Part shown: piece after piece, positions 25,584-34,246 of the stretch | Numbering within the stretch: the first letter of the stretch is position 1 | How the letters are laid out: each line of letters begins with the position of its first letter | From: JAEUMY01 sp033764435 | GTDB lineage: Bacteria; Pseudomonadota; Gammaproteobacteria; Burkholderiales; Usitatibacteraceae | NCBI GenBank assembly: GCA_033764435.1 | Contig: JANRIX010000012.1 | Coordinates: 1-64,000 of the forward strand | Direction: 5' to 3' | DNA length: 64,000 bases | The notes under the pieces: model-generated | Told to the model about the DNA's origin: nothing | The model's database searches: none | What the model saw: only the letters and a program-made list of their open reading frames with translations | Position numbers and translations under genes: made by a program

Positions 25584-26576
25584 CTACCGCCCCGGCCGAG
25601 GCTGCGCCTTCATCGGCGGCACATCCGGGTTCTCGTTCAGCCGGAAGAACTTGAACCCATACACCCGCTGCGGGTCCTTGCCTTCCGCAGCGGCCTTCGC
25701 CTCGCGCTGCGCCGCGCGCTCCAGGAAGCGTTGAAACGATTCCTCGCGCACCAGCGGCTCCTGCGAGTGGATGAACATGCGCTTGCCGTTCGAGCCCGCG
25801 TTTTGGTCTATGACCACCATGCCGACGTGTGACACCCAGCGCCCGGTGCCGCGGCCGGAGACGATGTTGACGAAGTCGCCTTCCTTCAACTGGTTCTCGA
25901 CTTCGGCCACCATGTCCTTGGGGATAAAGGTCTCTTTCACTTCCTCGATGGGAATCTCGCGGTCGAGCTTGTAGCGGGTCTTGAGGAATTTTTTGCGGTC
26001 GACCTTCAGCGGATAGGTCTGCGTGCGCGGGCCGCCCAGTTCAGCGGTGATGTCGGCGACGAGCCAGGCGTTGTTGGGATTCCAGTCGGTCTCGGCGTAG
26101 TGGTTGCGCGTCACCACACCGATCACGCCGTCCTTGTAGCGGATGCGCTGCAGCATCCAGAAGAATTCCTCCCAGCTTCCCGAGAGGGCCATGGCGTAGG
26201 TGTGCTCGGCGTAGACGAGGCAATCGCTTTTGGTGAGGTCGAAGAGCGGCTGGTCGTCGGTGACTTCGTACGGGAATTCACCGAGCAGATAAAGCTCGTA
26301 GGGCTGGTTGATGTTCTGGCGGGCGAGGTGGGCAACGCGCTTCCTCAGGTCCGGCTCGGACTTGGCCAGCCAGCCGAGGTAGCGGTGCACCTGCTCGGGC
26401 TTCATTTCGTACAGCGGCGTGTTGAGCAGCAGGTCGAGCTCGGTGGAATTGATACCGACGGAATGGGCGACGTCGATCTGCGCCTTGGTGGGTGAGACAT
26501 AGGGGCGCGGGGCTGGCGGCGTGGTGGTGCAGCCGGCGAGGAGAAGCGCGGCAAGCAAAAATCCGATGAGGCGCAT
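25584..26576 (-). CDS. DUF1460-family lipoprotein (NlpC/P60-like amidase fold)
   Basis: 330-aa protein with lipobox LLLAGCTTT (Cys 16). Family markers are the Cys in LTKSDCLVYAEHTYAMAL (near residue 118), then LQRIRYKDGVIGVVTRNHY and WNPNNAWLVADIT, and a His in GRWVSHVGMVV. These match DUF1460, a group related to N-acetylmuramoyl-L-alanine amidases of papain-like fold with Cys/His catalysis. Likely acts on peptidoglycan or muropeptides at the periplasmic membrane face. Monocistronic. Confidence 0.8.
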   Translation of the reverse strand: MRLIGFLLAALLLAGCTTTPPAPRPYVSPTKAQIDVAHSVGINSTELDLLLNTPLYEMKPEQVHRYLGWLAKSEPDLRKRVAHLARQNINQPYELYLLGEFPYEVTDDQPLFDLTKSDCLVYAEHTYAMALSGSWEEFFWMLQRIRYKDGVIGVVTRNHYAETDWNPNNAWLVADITAELGGPRTQTYPLKVDRKKFLKTRYKLDREIPIEEVKETFIPKDMVAEVENQLKEGDFVNIVSGRGTGRWVSHVGMVVIDQNAGSNGKRMFIHSQEPLVREESFQRFLERAAQREAKAAAEGKDPQRVYGFKFFRLNENPDVPPMKAQPRPGR

Positions 26577-26607
26577 GTCTGGTATCCGTTCGTGCGAACT
26601 TGGGTCC

Positions 26608-26631
26608 TGGCGGGATGACGTAATCCCACCA
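26608..26631. repeat. Hairpin in the DUF1460 leader
   Basis: Imperfect inverted repeat TGGCGGGAT-N6-ATCCCACCA, 32 bp before the lipoprotein ATG. It resembles the arms of the REP-like element at 26734-26817 and may be a single degraded REP unit. Confidence 0.5.
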
Positions 26632-26710
26632 GTACGACGGAACCAAGATTAGCGCGAAAGGCGGGGCGAAGTGGTATGCAGCGGGTGAGCCGGGGTGGCC
26701 TCTCACTTGT

Positions 26711-26724
26711 TGCGAATATTCGCA
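26711..26724. repeat. TGCGAATATTCGCA palindrome, copy 7
   Basis: Exact intergenic 14-mer, directly left of the REP-like element. A relaxed copy (TGCGACTATTCGCT, 26860-26873) lies on the other side of that element. Confidence 0.95.
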
Positions 26725-26733
26725 AACAAAGTC

Positions 26734-26817
26734 GTCGTTCCCGCGAAGGCGGGAACCCAAGGCCGTCTTGGTGTCAGCGCATGACCAACTTGGGCTCCCG
26801 CCTACGCGGAAGCGACG
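26734..26817. repeat. REPIN-like pair of inverted REP hairpins
   Basis: Left unit 26734-26761 has the stem GTTCCCGC-GAAG-GCGGGAAC followed by CCAAG. The right unit, about 26788-26817, is an imperfect inverted copy (CTTGGG then CTCCCGC-N4-GCGGAAG then CGACGA). Two REP hairpins in inverted orientation with a ~26-bp spacer make a REPIN/BIME-type element; no REP-associated transposase is in the window. Confidence 0.65.
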
Positions 26818-26895
26818 ATAGTCCCCAGAATGCGCTTCGCTTCGTTCTGGCTACGTGGTTGCGACTATTCGCTGCCGCAAGGAAACCGCGGAGGC

Positions 26896-27180
26896 CTACC
26901 CCCGCAGTCCCTTCACATACTTCTTGTCATCGCCGTTCACCGGCGCGGCGTCGACGGGCTTGACTGCCGGCGCGCCCGGCTGCGGGAGCAGACCCAGCTT
27001 GTCCTTCAGCTCCAGCGCCAGCACAACAAGCTCTTCATTGTCGGCCTCCTCGGCAATGCCCAGGACCTGCTTGCCGTAGGCCGGGTCGGTGATGAGGCGC
27101 TCGATATCGGTGGAATGCTGCGTAGCCTTCTTGAGCAGCACCTTGAAGTGGGCGAGCTCTTTCAACAGTGATTGATCCAT
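26896..27180 (-). CDS. Small conserved-looking hypothetical protein
   Basis: 94-aa cytoplasmic protein from the ATG at 27180, which has GAGGGG a few bases upstream; longer ORF versions lack this. The first ~65 residues are predicted helices (LLKELAHFKVLLKKATQHSTDIERLI; EEADNEELVVLALELKDKLGLL), followed by a Pro/Ala linker and a lysine-rich tail. No family recognised. It stands alone between the REP-like element and a 333-bp spacer. Confidence 0.6.
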   Translation of the reverse strand: MDQSLLKELAHFKVLLKKATQHSTDIERLITDPAYGKQVLGIAEEADNEELVVLALELKDKLGLLPQPGAPAVKPVDAAPVNGDDKKYVKGLRG

Positions 27181-27513
27181 GGTCCCCTCGGAGTGGTTGT
27201 GGCTTCGTTGTGTGAAGCTTGCCTTGACTGGCGGTCCTGCCCAGGCGTGCCGGGTGCGGCACCCGGGCAGGTGCTTCCCTTGAGCAAGCTCTGTGCCTCG
27301 CAAAATCCGCTTTCCCTTCAACCGGATGCGCATCGCGCAATACCACTTGCGGGAGCCATTGCGCGCCATTTGGGCGCAGGAAAGGTGCGGCATGCACCAT
27401 GCGGGTGCGTGGGCTCAGGGCCGCAATTGCGGTGGAAATCGGGCTCAAATCGCCGGACAGAAGCCTGCGGTCGGGGGCGACACTGGTGCATCCCGAATCC
27501 GGATCTGCCCATC
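27181..27513. other. Divergent intergenic region
   Basis: No gene is supportable. It holds a GC-rich dyad near 27237-27273 (CCTGCCC ... GGGCAGG). It must contain promoters for the small gene on its left and the FimV-like gene on its right; neither shows clear -35/-10 boxes. Confidence 0.5.
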
Positions 27514-28557
27514 ATGCGACTTCCGCACCACGCCCCGCTCCGCGCCCTTCGCGATGCACCAACCGGCACCCGGCTCGACATCGGCCTGATTGTGAAGCTG
27601 CTGGCACTGCTCGTGTGCTTTGCGCTCGCCGCCGAGGCGGATGCGGGCGAGCGCTCCGCGATGCGTCTCGTGGCGAGCGGCACCGCCACCGGCCCTTCAC
27701 CGGAAAGCCCTGCAATCGAATCATCCGCCCGATCCGCCCCACCGCCGTCCACCCGCTACGGCGAGCCCCAGGTGCTGTCCGCGCTGGGCGAGCCGCTGGA
27801 TGTACGCATCCCCCTGCTGGATGACGATGCTGCCATCGCGGCCGAGGCGCGCTACTCGCTGGGACATGCGGATACGCGGCTCGGCCTGCCGATCGTGCGC
27901 AATGCGAATATTCGCGTGGTGAAGGATGCGGGCGGCTGGGCGCTGAGGGTGAAGTCCGCGATCATCAATGACGAACCCGCGCTGGCGCTGGTCATTCAGG
28001 AGAAGCTGGCCTCGGGGACGCTGTCGCGAGCGTTGCCGCTGCTCTTCGACCCGGCGGCCGGCGCACCGCCCGTTGAGCCGGCGCCGCAGCTGGCCGCACT
28101 TCAGCCGATCCCCGCACAGCCCGCCACCGTCGCAACGCTGGCTGCCCCGGCCGCAACAGTGGTCGCAAGCGGCCCGACCGTCAGGCTGCGGCCCGCATTT
28201 CTTGCACGCGCAACAGCGCGCCCACCAGCCCGGGTAAAGGCGGCTGCCCGCCGCCCGCCGGCCGCGCCAGCCGATGAGCGCACCACGCCGCTTCGTCTTG
28301 CCACGACCTTGGGAACGGTCGCCAGCCCGGCCGCGGCCCACCGCGAATCCATGCGCTGGCTGCGCCGCGCGCTGCTCGAGGACGATGACCGTGCATCACT
28401 GCTGGCGATGGGGCGGAAGGTGAGCCAGCTTGTGGCGCAGGTGGAGGAGATGGAGGCCCGCATCGCGAGCCTGCAGCCACCGGATGCGACGCGCACCGCC
28501 AGCACGGCCGGCTCGGCGGCGCAGCAGACCACGCGCCATTCACGCCGACCGGGCTGA
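27514..28557 (+). CDS. Exported protein with a FimV N-terminal-like segment
   Basis: 347-aa protein. A hydrophobic N-terminal segment (IGLIVKLLALLVCFALAAEADA) is a signal or anchor. Then comes VLSALGEPLDVRIPLLDDD, which resembles the conserved start of FimV/TspA proteins (SxLGxPLxAxIxL), and a beta-rich ~100-residue domain to about residue 185. The rest is Ala/Pro-rich low complexity with a possible coiled coil near 295-320 (VSQLVAQVEEMEARIASL). Full FimV proteins are much longer and carry LysM and TPR parts, so this is a short relative of unknown role in the envelope. One palindrome core encodes NANIRVV in the domain. Confidence 0.55.
   Translation: MRLPHHAPLRALRDAPTGTRLDIGLIVKLLALLVCFALAAEADAGERSAMRLVASGTATGPSPESPAIESSARSAPPPSTRYGEPQVLSALGEPLDVRIPLLDDDAAIAAEARYSLGHADTRLGLPIVRNANIRVVKDAGGWALRVKSAIINDEPALALVIQEKLASGTLSRALPLLFDPAAGAPPVEPAPQLAALQPIPAQPATVATLAAPAATVVASGPTVRLRPAFLARATARPPARVKAAARRPPAAPADERTTPLRLATTLGTVASPAAAHRESMRWLRRALLEDDDRASLLAMGRKVSQLVAQVEEMEARIASLQPPDATRTASTAGSAAQQTTRHSRRPG
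27903..27916. repeat. Palindrome core GCGAATATTCGC, copy 8
   Basis: Perfect 12-bp core at 27904-27915 within TGCGAATATTCGCG, in the FimV-like gene, encoding ANIR. Confidence 0.95.
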
Positions 28558-28577
28558 CCCCACGAACGACGCACGCA

Positions 28578-29222
28578 TCAGGCGACTGGCCCGCCGTCCT
28601 GCGGAATCCAGCGCGACATCGCGGACGCCTCTTCGCGATCTTCCTTCACCAGCCCGCGCACCACGCCGGCACGATCTGCCGCGCTGCGGTTCTGGCTCGC
28701 CTTGACCTTGCCTTCCAGCCGGGTGATGGGAATCTCCAGGCCGACGATGGCGCCGAGCATTTTCTCCATGTATTCGGCTGGCGCGTCGCTGACCCGCCAG
28801 CGATCCGGGCGGCGAGCCTCCTGCCGATCGGTGAGCGCAGTGACGAGGGCATGCAGCCATGCCTCGTCCTCCACCACCTTGATCGGTCCGTGAGCGTGCA
28901 CAACGGCATAGTTCCAGGTGGGCACGACGCGCGGATCGGCCACCTTGCCCGGATACCAGTTCGGGGAGACATAGTGCTGCGCCGCCTGGAAAACGGCGAT
29001 CGCTTCGCTGCCAGCGGGCGCGGCCTGCCAGACGCGGTTGGCGCGCGCGACATGGCCGCGCAAGGTGCCATGCGGGCCGGCATCCGGGTCGAACAGCAGC
29101 GGCAGGTGATTGACCTCAGGCCCTGCATCGGATTGCGTCACCAGCATGGCGAATGGATGCTCGTGCAGAACGGCGTGCAAGACCTCGGGGCGGGCTTCTG
29201 CAAAATGTTTGGGCAGATACAT
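28578..29222 (-). CDS. PaiB-family FMN-binding negative regulator
   Basis: 214-aa protein from the ATG at 29222. It matches the PaiB/FMN-binding family by YLPKHFAE at the start, HPFAMLVT, NHLPLLFDPDAG, HYVSPNWYPGK, VVPTWNYAVVHAHG and a C-terminal KMLGAIVGLEIPITRLEGKVKASQNR. PaiB acts with PaiA in Bacillus; other members are split-barrel flavoproteins of unclear function. The neighbouring divergent gene is also a GNAT enzyme (PaiA is one), but this one lacks clear PaiA-specific features. Cytoplasmic. Confidence 0.85.
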   Translation of the reverse strand: MYLPKHFAEARPEVLHAVLHEHPFAMLVTQSDAGPEVNHLPLLFDPDAGPHGTLRGHVARANRVWQAAPAGSEAIAVFQAAQHYVSPNWYPGKVADPRVVPTWNYAVVHAHGPIKVVEDEAWLHALVTALTDRQEARRPDRWRVSDAPAEYMEKMLGAIVGLEIPITRLEGKVKASQNRSAADRAGVVRGLVKEDREEASAMSRWIPQDGGPVA

Positions 29223-29343
29223 GGCGGCGGCGATGGGCGATGGGCAACGTTGGATCCTGCAATTCTGCCGCAAGCACGCACGCGGTAGAGTGGCGAATAT
29301 TCACAAGCGCACGCAATCTGGCTCGCAGAAGACAACCAAAACC

Positions 29344-29799
29344 ATGGCACCCACCCGCGACTACGACATCAGCACCGATCCGGCACGATTCGACCTCGAT
29401 GCGATTCACGACTTTCTCACCCAAAGCTACTGGTCGCCCGGCATTCCGCGCGAGACGGTGGCGCGTGCCGCGGCGAACTCGCTCAGCTTTGGCGTGTTCC
29501 ATCATGGCAAGCAGGTTGGCTTCGCCCGCATGGTGACCGACCGTGCGACATTCGCCTATCTCGCCGACGTGTACGTGCTGGAGGCGCATCGCGGCAAGGG
29601 CGTGTCTAAGAAGCTGATGGCATACATCATTGCGCACCCGGACCTGCAGGGTCTGCGCCGCATGATGCTGGCGACGCGCGATGCCCATGGGCTTTACGCG
29701 CGGTACGGCTTCACCTCGGTAGGCGCGCCGGATCGGCTGATGGAAAAGCTGGTGCCCGATGTGTACCAGCGTGCTACACCGGGCGCGACAAAGGCCTAG
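29344..29799 (+). CDS. GNAT-family N-acetyltransferase
   Basis: 151-aa single-domain acetyltransferase starting at 29344. The acetyl-CoA loop is EAHRGKGVSKKLMAYI near residue 85, with the preceding strand FAYLADVYVL and the C-terminal YARYGFTSVGAPDRLMEKL typical of small GNAT enzymes (YjdJ/PanZ-like size). Substrate unknown. Upstream at 29292-29305 lies a degenerate palindrome copy. Its last 4 bp overlap the convergent methyltransferase-like gene. Confidence 0.85.
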   Translation: MAPTRDYDISTDPARFDLDAIHDFLTQSYWSPGIPRETVARAAANSLSFGVFHHGKQVGFARMVTDRATFAYLADVYVLEAHRGKGVSKKLMAYIIAHPDLQGLRRMMLATRDAHGLYARYGFTSVGAPDRLMEKLVPDVYQRATPGATKA

Positions 29800-30671
29800 G
29801 CCGGAACGAAGAACCGCTCGCGCAGCGATTCGAGGCCCAGCGAACGCAGCAGCTCGTCGAGGCGCTCGGCGGATTTGCGCGCGGGCTTGCCTTTCTCGCC
29901 GCCGTTATGTTTGCTGGCGATGATGAGCTCGTTCTTCATCGAATGCTCCCAGCCCACCAGCTCGGTGACCGTCACCTGGTAGCCGTGCGCTTCCAGCTGC
30001 AGGCAGCGCAACACATTGGTGATCTGGCTGCCGAATTCGCGTGTGTGCAGGGGATGACGCCAGATTTCCGCCAGCGGCGTGGCGGACAGCGACTCCGCCT
30101 TGTGCTCGCGGAACACGACTGCCACTTCCGCCTGGCAGCACGGCACCGCCACGATGTGCTTTGCGTTTTTTGCCAGGGCAAAGCGGATGGCGTCGTCGGT
30201 GGCCGTGTTGCAGGCATGCAGGGCGGTCACGATGTCGACCTCTGCCGGCAACCACTTGGACGTGATCGACTCCGCCACCGACAGCGCGTGAAAGCGCATG
30301 CCGCTGAAGCCGGCCTTGGCCGCCAGGGCCTGCGACGACGCCACCAGCTCGGCACGGGTTTCGATGCTGTGAACTTCGCCGTGCCGGACACCGTCGGCAA
30401 AGAAGCGGTCGTAGATCATGAAGCCGAGATAGGACTTGCCCGCGCCGTGATCGACGATGCGAATACTTGCATTGGCGTCCGACAGTTCCACCAGCGGCTC
30501 GATGAACTGCAGCAGATGGTTCACCTGCTTCAGCTTGCGCCGGCTGTCCTGGTTGATCTTCCCGTCGCGCGTGAGGATGTGCAGCGCCTTCAACAGCTCG
30601 ATGGACTGGCCGGGACGCAGGTCCAGGGCATCGGGTCCGTTGTTGGCGGCGGGAGAGGGCTGGCGACTCAT
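29796..30671 (-). CDS. SAM-dependent methyltransferase-like protein (PF13679-type)
   Basis: 291-aa protein from the ATG at 30671, which overlaps the stop of the pseudouridine synthase (ATGA). The AdoMet fold is suggested by IRIVDHGAGKSYLGFMIYD (motif I near residue 75), then EVHSIETRAELV, VDIVTALHACNTATDDAIRFAL and HIVAVPCCQAEV. The ALHACNTATD and PCCQ motifs match the methyltransferase domain seen in GSTCD/TRM13-like proteins, suggesting RNA modification, in keeping with its rRNA-modifying operon partner. The substrate is inferred only. Confidence 0.7.
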   Translation of the reverse strand: MSRQPSPAANNGPDALDLRPGQSIELLKALHILTRDGKINQDSRRKLKQVNHLLQFIEPLVELSDANASIRIVDHGAGKSYLGFMIYDRFFADGVRHGEVHSIETRAELVASSQALAAKAGFSGMRFHALSVAESITSKWLPAEVDIVTALHACNTATDDAIRFALAKNAKHIVAVPCCQAEVAVVFREHKAESLSATPLAEIWRHPLHTREFGSQITNVLRCLQLEAHGYQVTVTELVGWEHSMKNELIIASKHNGGEKGKPARKSAERLDELLRSLGLESLRERFFVPA

Positions 30672-31399
30672 GCGGGTTGGTCTAGTTTCTTCAGGTCTTC
30701 GGGTGTCAGCCAGCGCCACTCGCCTTCGCGCAGATCGGCAGGCAGTGCAAGTTGGCCGATGCGGCTGCGGTGCAGTGCCTTCACATGGTTGCCCGCGGCA
30801 GCCAGCATGCGCTTGACCTGATGATACTTGCCCGACGTGAGCGTGAGCGAAAGCGAATATTCGCTGGTGGGGACGCAGGCCGATGCGGAAACCGGCTCGG
30901 GATCAACATCCAGCACCACGCCCGCCAGCAACCTTTCAACTTGTGATGGCGTGACCGGTTCCGCCGTGGTGACCTCGTACACCTTGCCGACTTCGTGTTT
31001 GGGTGAGGTCATGCGGTGGATGAACTTGCCGTCCTCGGAGAACAGCAGCAGCCCGGTCGTGTCCTGGTCCAGCCGTCCCACCGCCTGCACGCCGCCCTTG
31101 CTGCGCTCACGCAATGGCGGCGGCAAGAGGTCGTACACGGGCGGATGCAATTTCGGCTTCTGCGAGCATTCGTAGCCGGCCGGCTTGTTCAGCATGAGAT
31201 AGGCGACCGGGTGGTAGTGCCAGGACTCGCCCTGCACGGTGAACACCGTGCCGGGTTCATCCGGCGCCGGCGCTTCCGGATCATCCACGCCGGCCCCCGC
31301 GACCGTGACGTCTCCATCCAGCACGAGGATGCGGCAACGCTTGCGCGTGCCGAAGCCCTGGCTGAAGAGCAGTTGTTCGATGGTGAAGGCGCGCGGCAT
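30668..31399 (-). CDS. rsuA: 16S rRNA pseudouridine synthase, RsuA type
   Basis: 243-aa protein. An N-terminal S4-like RNA-binding segment (FTIEQLLFSQGFGTRKRCRILVLDG) precedes the RsuA/RluB/E/F catalytic domain, with the catalytic Asp in VGRLDQDTTGLLLFS near residue 107 and LMLNKPAGYECS upstream. RsuA converts U516 of 16S rRNA to pseudouridine; RluE/F-type specificity cannot be excluded. It is first in an operon with the methyltransferase-like gene. One palindrome core encodes SEYSL, the alternative reading frame of the repeat. Confidence 0.85.
   Translation of the reverse strand: MPRAFTIEQLLFSQGFGTRKRCRILVLDGDVTVAGAGVDDPEAPAPDEPGTVFTVQGESWHYHPVAYLMLNKPAGYECSQKPKLHPPVYDLLPPPLRERSKGGVQAVGRLDQDTTGLLLFSEDGKFIHRMTSPKHEVGKVYEVTTAEPVTPSQVERLLAGVVLDVDPEPVSASACVPTSEYSLSLTLTSGKYHQVKRMLAAAGNHVKALHRSRIGQLALPADLREGEWRWLTPEDLKKLDQPA
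30852..30865. repeat. Palindrome core GCGAATATTCGC, copy 9
   Basis: AGCGAATATTCGCT, a perfect 14-bp palindrome with the outer pair A/T swapped relative to the consensus. In the pseudouridine synthase gene it encodes SEYS. A relaxed copy, TGCGAATACTTGCA, lies nearby at 30458-30471. Confidence 0.95.
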
Positions 31400-31437
31400 G
31401 ACACGATTCTAACGGTCGGCGCGCGTTATGCCGCAGA

Positions 31438-32745
31438 TCAGAGACGGAGGTACTTGTTCATCAGGGGTTGTGCAGTGACGCCATGCATGACGATAGAGGT
31501 CGCGACCACAAGCAGCGTGAGCGTGGTGAGCTGCTGGGCCAAGCCACCCTGGACACCGCTGTGAATGGCGAAGAGGAGGTAGTAGATCGACCCGATGCCG
31601 CGAATGCCGAACCAGGACACCATGGCCCGCTGTCCGGGCGCGAACGGCTCGCACAGCGTGCCGAGCCACACCGCCAGCGGCCGGACGACCGCAAGCAGGA
31701 TGAGGACAAAGGTCCCGTAAGTCAGCAGGCTGGGCGACCAGGCCAGCAGTGCATAAGGCAGCATCGCGCCGAGGATGAGCACGATGGCAAACTCGGCAAT
31801 CTTCTCCAGCTGCTCGTTGAACGCCTGGACGCTGCCTGACAGCGCAGAGCTAGCGTGATGCGAATGCAGTGATCGCGCCTTCTTCGAAGTGTGTGATCTG
31901 CTGGCGTCCGGCTCAAGCGGTACGGTTCCCGATTTGGGCTGCTCCTTCACCCGCTGGAGCGCGACACCGGCCGCGAACACGGCGAGGAAACCGGATGCCA
32001 TCCCGAGTTGCGCAGCACCGTAGGCGAGCGCAATGAGACCCAGCGAGAGGAATTCATCCATGCCCACCGCGGACTGGTGGCGGGTGCGGAGGCGCACGAT
32101 GATCCAACCGATAACGGACCCGAGTGCCGCGCCGATGCCCAGCCCGGCGACCGTGGCCCAGAGCAGATCAATGGTCCACCAGCGCCAGCTGCTGTCGCCC
32201 AGTCCGTGGTGTCCCAACAGACCGAGGCCCAGCATGACGAAGGGAAACGCCGTGCCGTCGTTCAATCCGCCCTCGCCGGCGAGACTGAAGCGCAGGCGGT
32301 CGGGATCGACGGCCGCCTTCAATTGCACCTCGGAGGCGAGCACAGGGTCGGTGGGCGCCAGAATGGCCCCCAGCAGCACGGCAGCGCCCGGCGACATGTC
32401 CAGCATCCACCAGGCAAGGCCCGCAATGAGCCCCACGGTGAGCGTCATGGACAGGAATGCCAGCCGCACCGGCAGCACCCAACGCCGGTCGAACTGGGTG
32501 ACGCCCATTTTGAGGCCGACCGTGAACAGGGCGATCAGGACCGCAATTTCCGCGAGCGTCTTGAGCAAGTCAGTGGCGGCGCGCGGGTCGGGCGCAATAA
32601 CGGCGAAGCCACCCGGCCCGAGCACATAGCCGACGGCGAGATAGATCATGGCGCTGCTAAGTGGCAGGCGCGCCAGTTGCGCGCTCACCAGCACCATCGC
32701 GATAAGCAGGACGCCAAGCAGGAATGACCAGTAGGCGATTTCCAC
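31438..32745 (-). CDS. CPA1-family cation:proton antiporter
   Basis: 435-aa membrane protein (GTG start at 32745) with about 12 transmembrane segments. CPA1 (NhaP-like) signatures are ILAPTDPVLASEVQ near residue 130 and GEGGLNDGTAFPFVML near 160, the latter bearing the conserved ND pair for ion coupling. The C-terminal half has VSWFGIRGIGSIYYL. A hydrophilic loop with His/Ser residues (about 270-300) separates the two halves. Expected role: Na+/H+ or K+/H+ exchange at the inner membrane. Monocistronic, ending 38 bp before rsuA. Confidence 0.85.
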   Translation of the reverse strand: MEIAYWSFLLGVLLIAMVLVSAQLARLPLSSAMIYLAVGYVLGPGGFAVIAPDPRAATDLLKTLAEIAVLIALFTVGLKMGVTQFDRRWVLPVRLAFLSMTLTVGLIAGLAWWMLDMSPGAAVLLGAILAPTDPVLASEVQLKAAVDPDRLRFSLAGEGGLNDGTAFPFVMLGLGLLGHHGLGDSSWRWWTIDLLWATVAGLGIGAALGSVIGWIIVRLRTRHQSAVGMDEFLSLGLIALAYGAAQLGMASGFLAVFAAGVALQRVKEQPKSGTVPLEPDASRSHTSKKARSLHSHHASSALSGSVQAFNEQLEKIAEFAIVLILGAMLPYALLAWSPSLLTYGTFVLILLAVVRPLAVWLGTLCEPFAPGQRAMVSWFGIRGIGSIYYLLFAIHSGVQGGLAQQLTTLTLLVVATSIVMHGVTAQPLMNKYLRL

Positions 32746-32864
32746 AGCGACCGCCCCGGGTCAACGCGCTGTTGCGAACGTCAGGCGGTGCGCACGGCGA
32801 AAAGCGTTGGTGGGATGGGCCTTGATGTACACATCATGTCGCGTGCTTGGCCGGCTGGCGCGCG

Positions 32865-33380
32865 TCATTGCAGTCTGTGCGGCGAGGGCGCGTGCAGCGC
32901 GACCTCGCTCGCCTGGTTGCTCAACTCCTGCAGCTCGAAACGCTTCCCGTGCGGGTCGCCCTCTGCAAGCGCGTGATTCAGATGCGCCAGCAGTTCGAGC
33001 AACGAGCCTTGCACCGTCGCCATCGACAGCGCGGACACGAGACGGATGACCCAGGCACCATCCGGCCCGGGCTGCTTGATGCAGGACGCGGCAATGTGCG
33101 GCCAGCGCCGGTAGTGTCGCTGAAGCTCGCGGGCGAATTCGTCGGTCGCGACGGATGCGTCACTGTCATCTTCCGCCTCGCCGTGGCGCAGCGGCCGCGA
33201 ACTGAGGTCACGAATGCGGAATAGATGGGTCGCGCGAAGATCGAATCGATCCTGCTTGCCCGGCAGACTTTTCCGGATTCCGTTCATGTAGGGATCATCC
33301 ACGATGCGCGCTCCGCGTTTGGTGCGACGATAGACCGCTGACTCGCGCCCAAAGTCCGGGTCAGGACGGCGCGGATTCAT
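32865..33380 (-). CDS. Hypothetical protein
   Basis: 171-aa soluble protein with Arg- and His-rich N-terminus and a helical C-terminal half (VIRLVSALSMATVQGSLLELLAHLNHAL). No motif recognised. Its start overlaps the end of the next upstream gene by 20 bp, which suggests co-translation. Confidence 0.5.
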   Translation of the reverse strand: MNPRRPDPDFGRESAVYRRTKRGARIVDDPYMNGIRKSLPGKQDRFDLRATHLFRIRDLSSRPLRHGEAEDDSDASVATDEFARELQRHYRRWPHIAASCIKQPGPDGAWVIRLVSALSMATVQGSLLELLAHLNHALAEGDPHGKRFELQELSNQASEVALHAPSPHRLQ

Positions 33381-33678
33381 CGGATTCCGGCATGCCCAGG
33401 TCTTTCTTCACCCGGCTGAGCGCGTGGTGCATTTGAAGCCATGCGCGATCCAGCTCCGGCCGCAGTTGCGCGGCAGCGGCGCCCTCGGCGGCACTGAATT
33501 CGCGCAGCTTTGCCTGGGCGAGATCGCGGGACGCCCGCAACTCCTTCATCCATACATCCTGCTTCGCGCGGATCTGGGCGTTGGCGAGGTCTGTGCGGGC
33601 CACGATGCTGGCGAAATCCGTGTCCCACGCATGAATGCGCCGGATCCAGGCTTCTGCTTCGACGGTATTGGCGGACAT
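33361..33678 (-). CDS. Small coiled-coil protein
   Basis: 105-aa all-helical protein with regularly spaced Ala/Arg/Glu, probably one long coiled coil or helical hairpin (AEAWIRRIHAWDTDFASIV; ELRASRDLAQAKLREFSAAE). Similar small proteins are annotated as stress-response coiled-coil proteins, but I have no specific family match. A purine-rich CAGGAG sequence precedes the ATG. Confidence 0.55.
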   Translation of the reverse strand: MSANTVEAEAWIRRIHAWDTDFASIVARTDLANAQIRAKQDVWMKELRASRDLAQAKLREFSAAEGAAAAQLRPELDRAWLQMHHALSRVKKDLGMPESDESAPS

Positions 33679-33811
33679 GTGCGCGCTCCTGGTTGATTGG
33701 CGGATGGCAAAAACAAAACCGGCAGCGGACGCCCTGTCGAGACATCTGCCGCCAGCGGGTGCAACTGCCAGCCCGCCAGAACCCGGTCAGGGTCCCGGCA
33801 GGCCGGGGCCG

Positions 33812-34246
33812 TCAGTGCTTCTGCACGACCACGGTGTCGATGGCATGAATCACGCCATTGGTGGTCTCGATGTCAGCCGTCGTGACCTTGCCTTCATCGA
33901 TTGACACGCCGCCGGAAGCATTGACGACATTGAGGTTGTTGCCCTCAAGTGTCCTCGACTGGCGGGTGGTGATGTCCTTCGACAGCAGCTTGCTGGGCAG
34001 CACATGCGACTTGACCAGGCTGATCAGCCGCGGCTTGTCCTTCAGCAGTGCTTCAAGCTCGGCTTGCGGCATTTTCTTGAAGGCTTCATCCGTCGGCGCG
34101 AAGACCGTGAAGGGGCCGGTGCCTTTGAGCGCACCCGTCAGATCGGCCATCTTGATGGCATTGGAAAAGGTGCTGAAGTGTCCAGCAGCGAGCGCGGTTT
34201 CGACGATGTCATGCTTGGCGAGGATGGGGCTGGCGATGGCGTTCAT
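33812..34246 (-). CDS. Fasciclin-domain protein
   Basis: 144-aa protein consisting of one fasciclin (FAS1/beta-Ig-h3) domain: DIVETALAAGHFSTFSNAIK, the H1 motif GPFTVFAPTDEAFKKMP near residue 44, and the H2 region VNASGGVSIDEGKVTTADIETTNGVIHAIDTV split across the end. No signal peptide is visible, although such proteins are usually secreted or surface adhesins. AAGGAATC precedes the ATG. The promoter probably lies in the AT-rich patch near 34.4 kb. Confidence 0.9.
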   Translation of the reverse strand: MNAIASPILAKHDIVETALAAGHFSTFSNAIKMADLTGALKGTGPFTVFAPTDEAFKKMPQAELEALLKDKPRLISLVKSHVLPSKLLSKDITTRQSRTLEGNNLNVVNASGGVSIDEGKVTTADIETTNGVIHAIDTVVVQKH

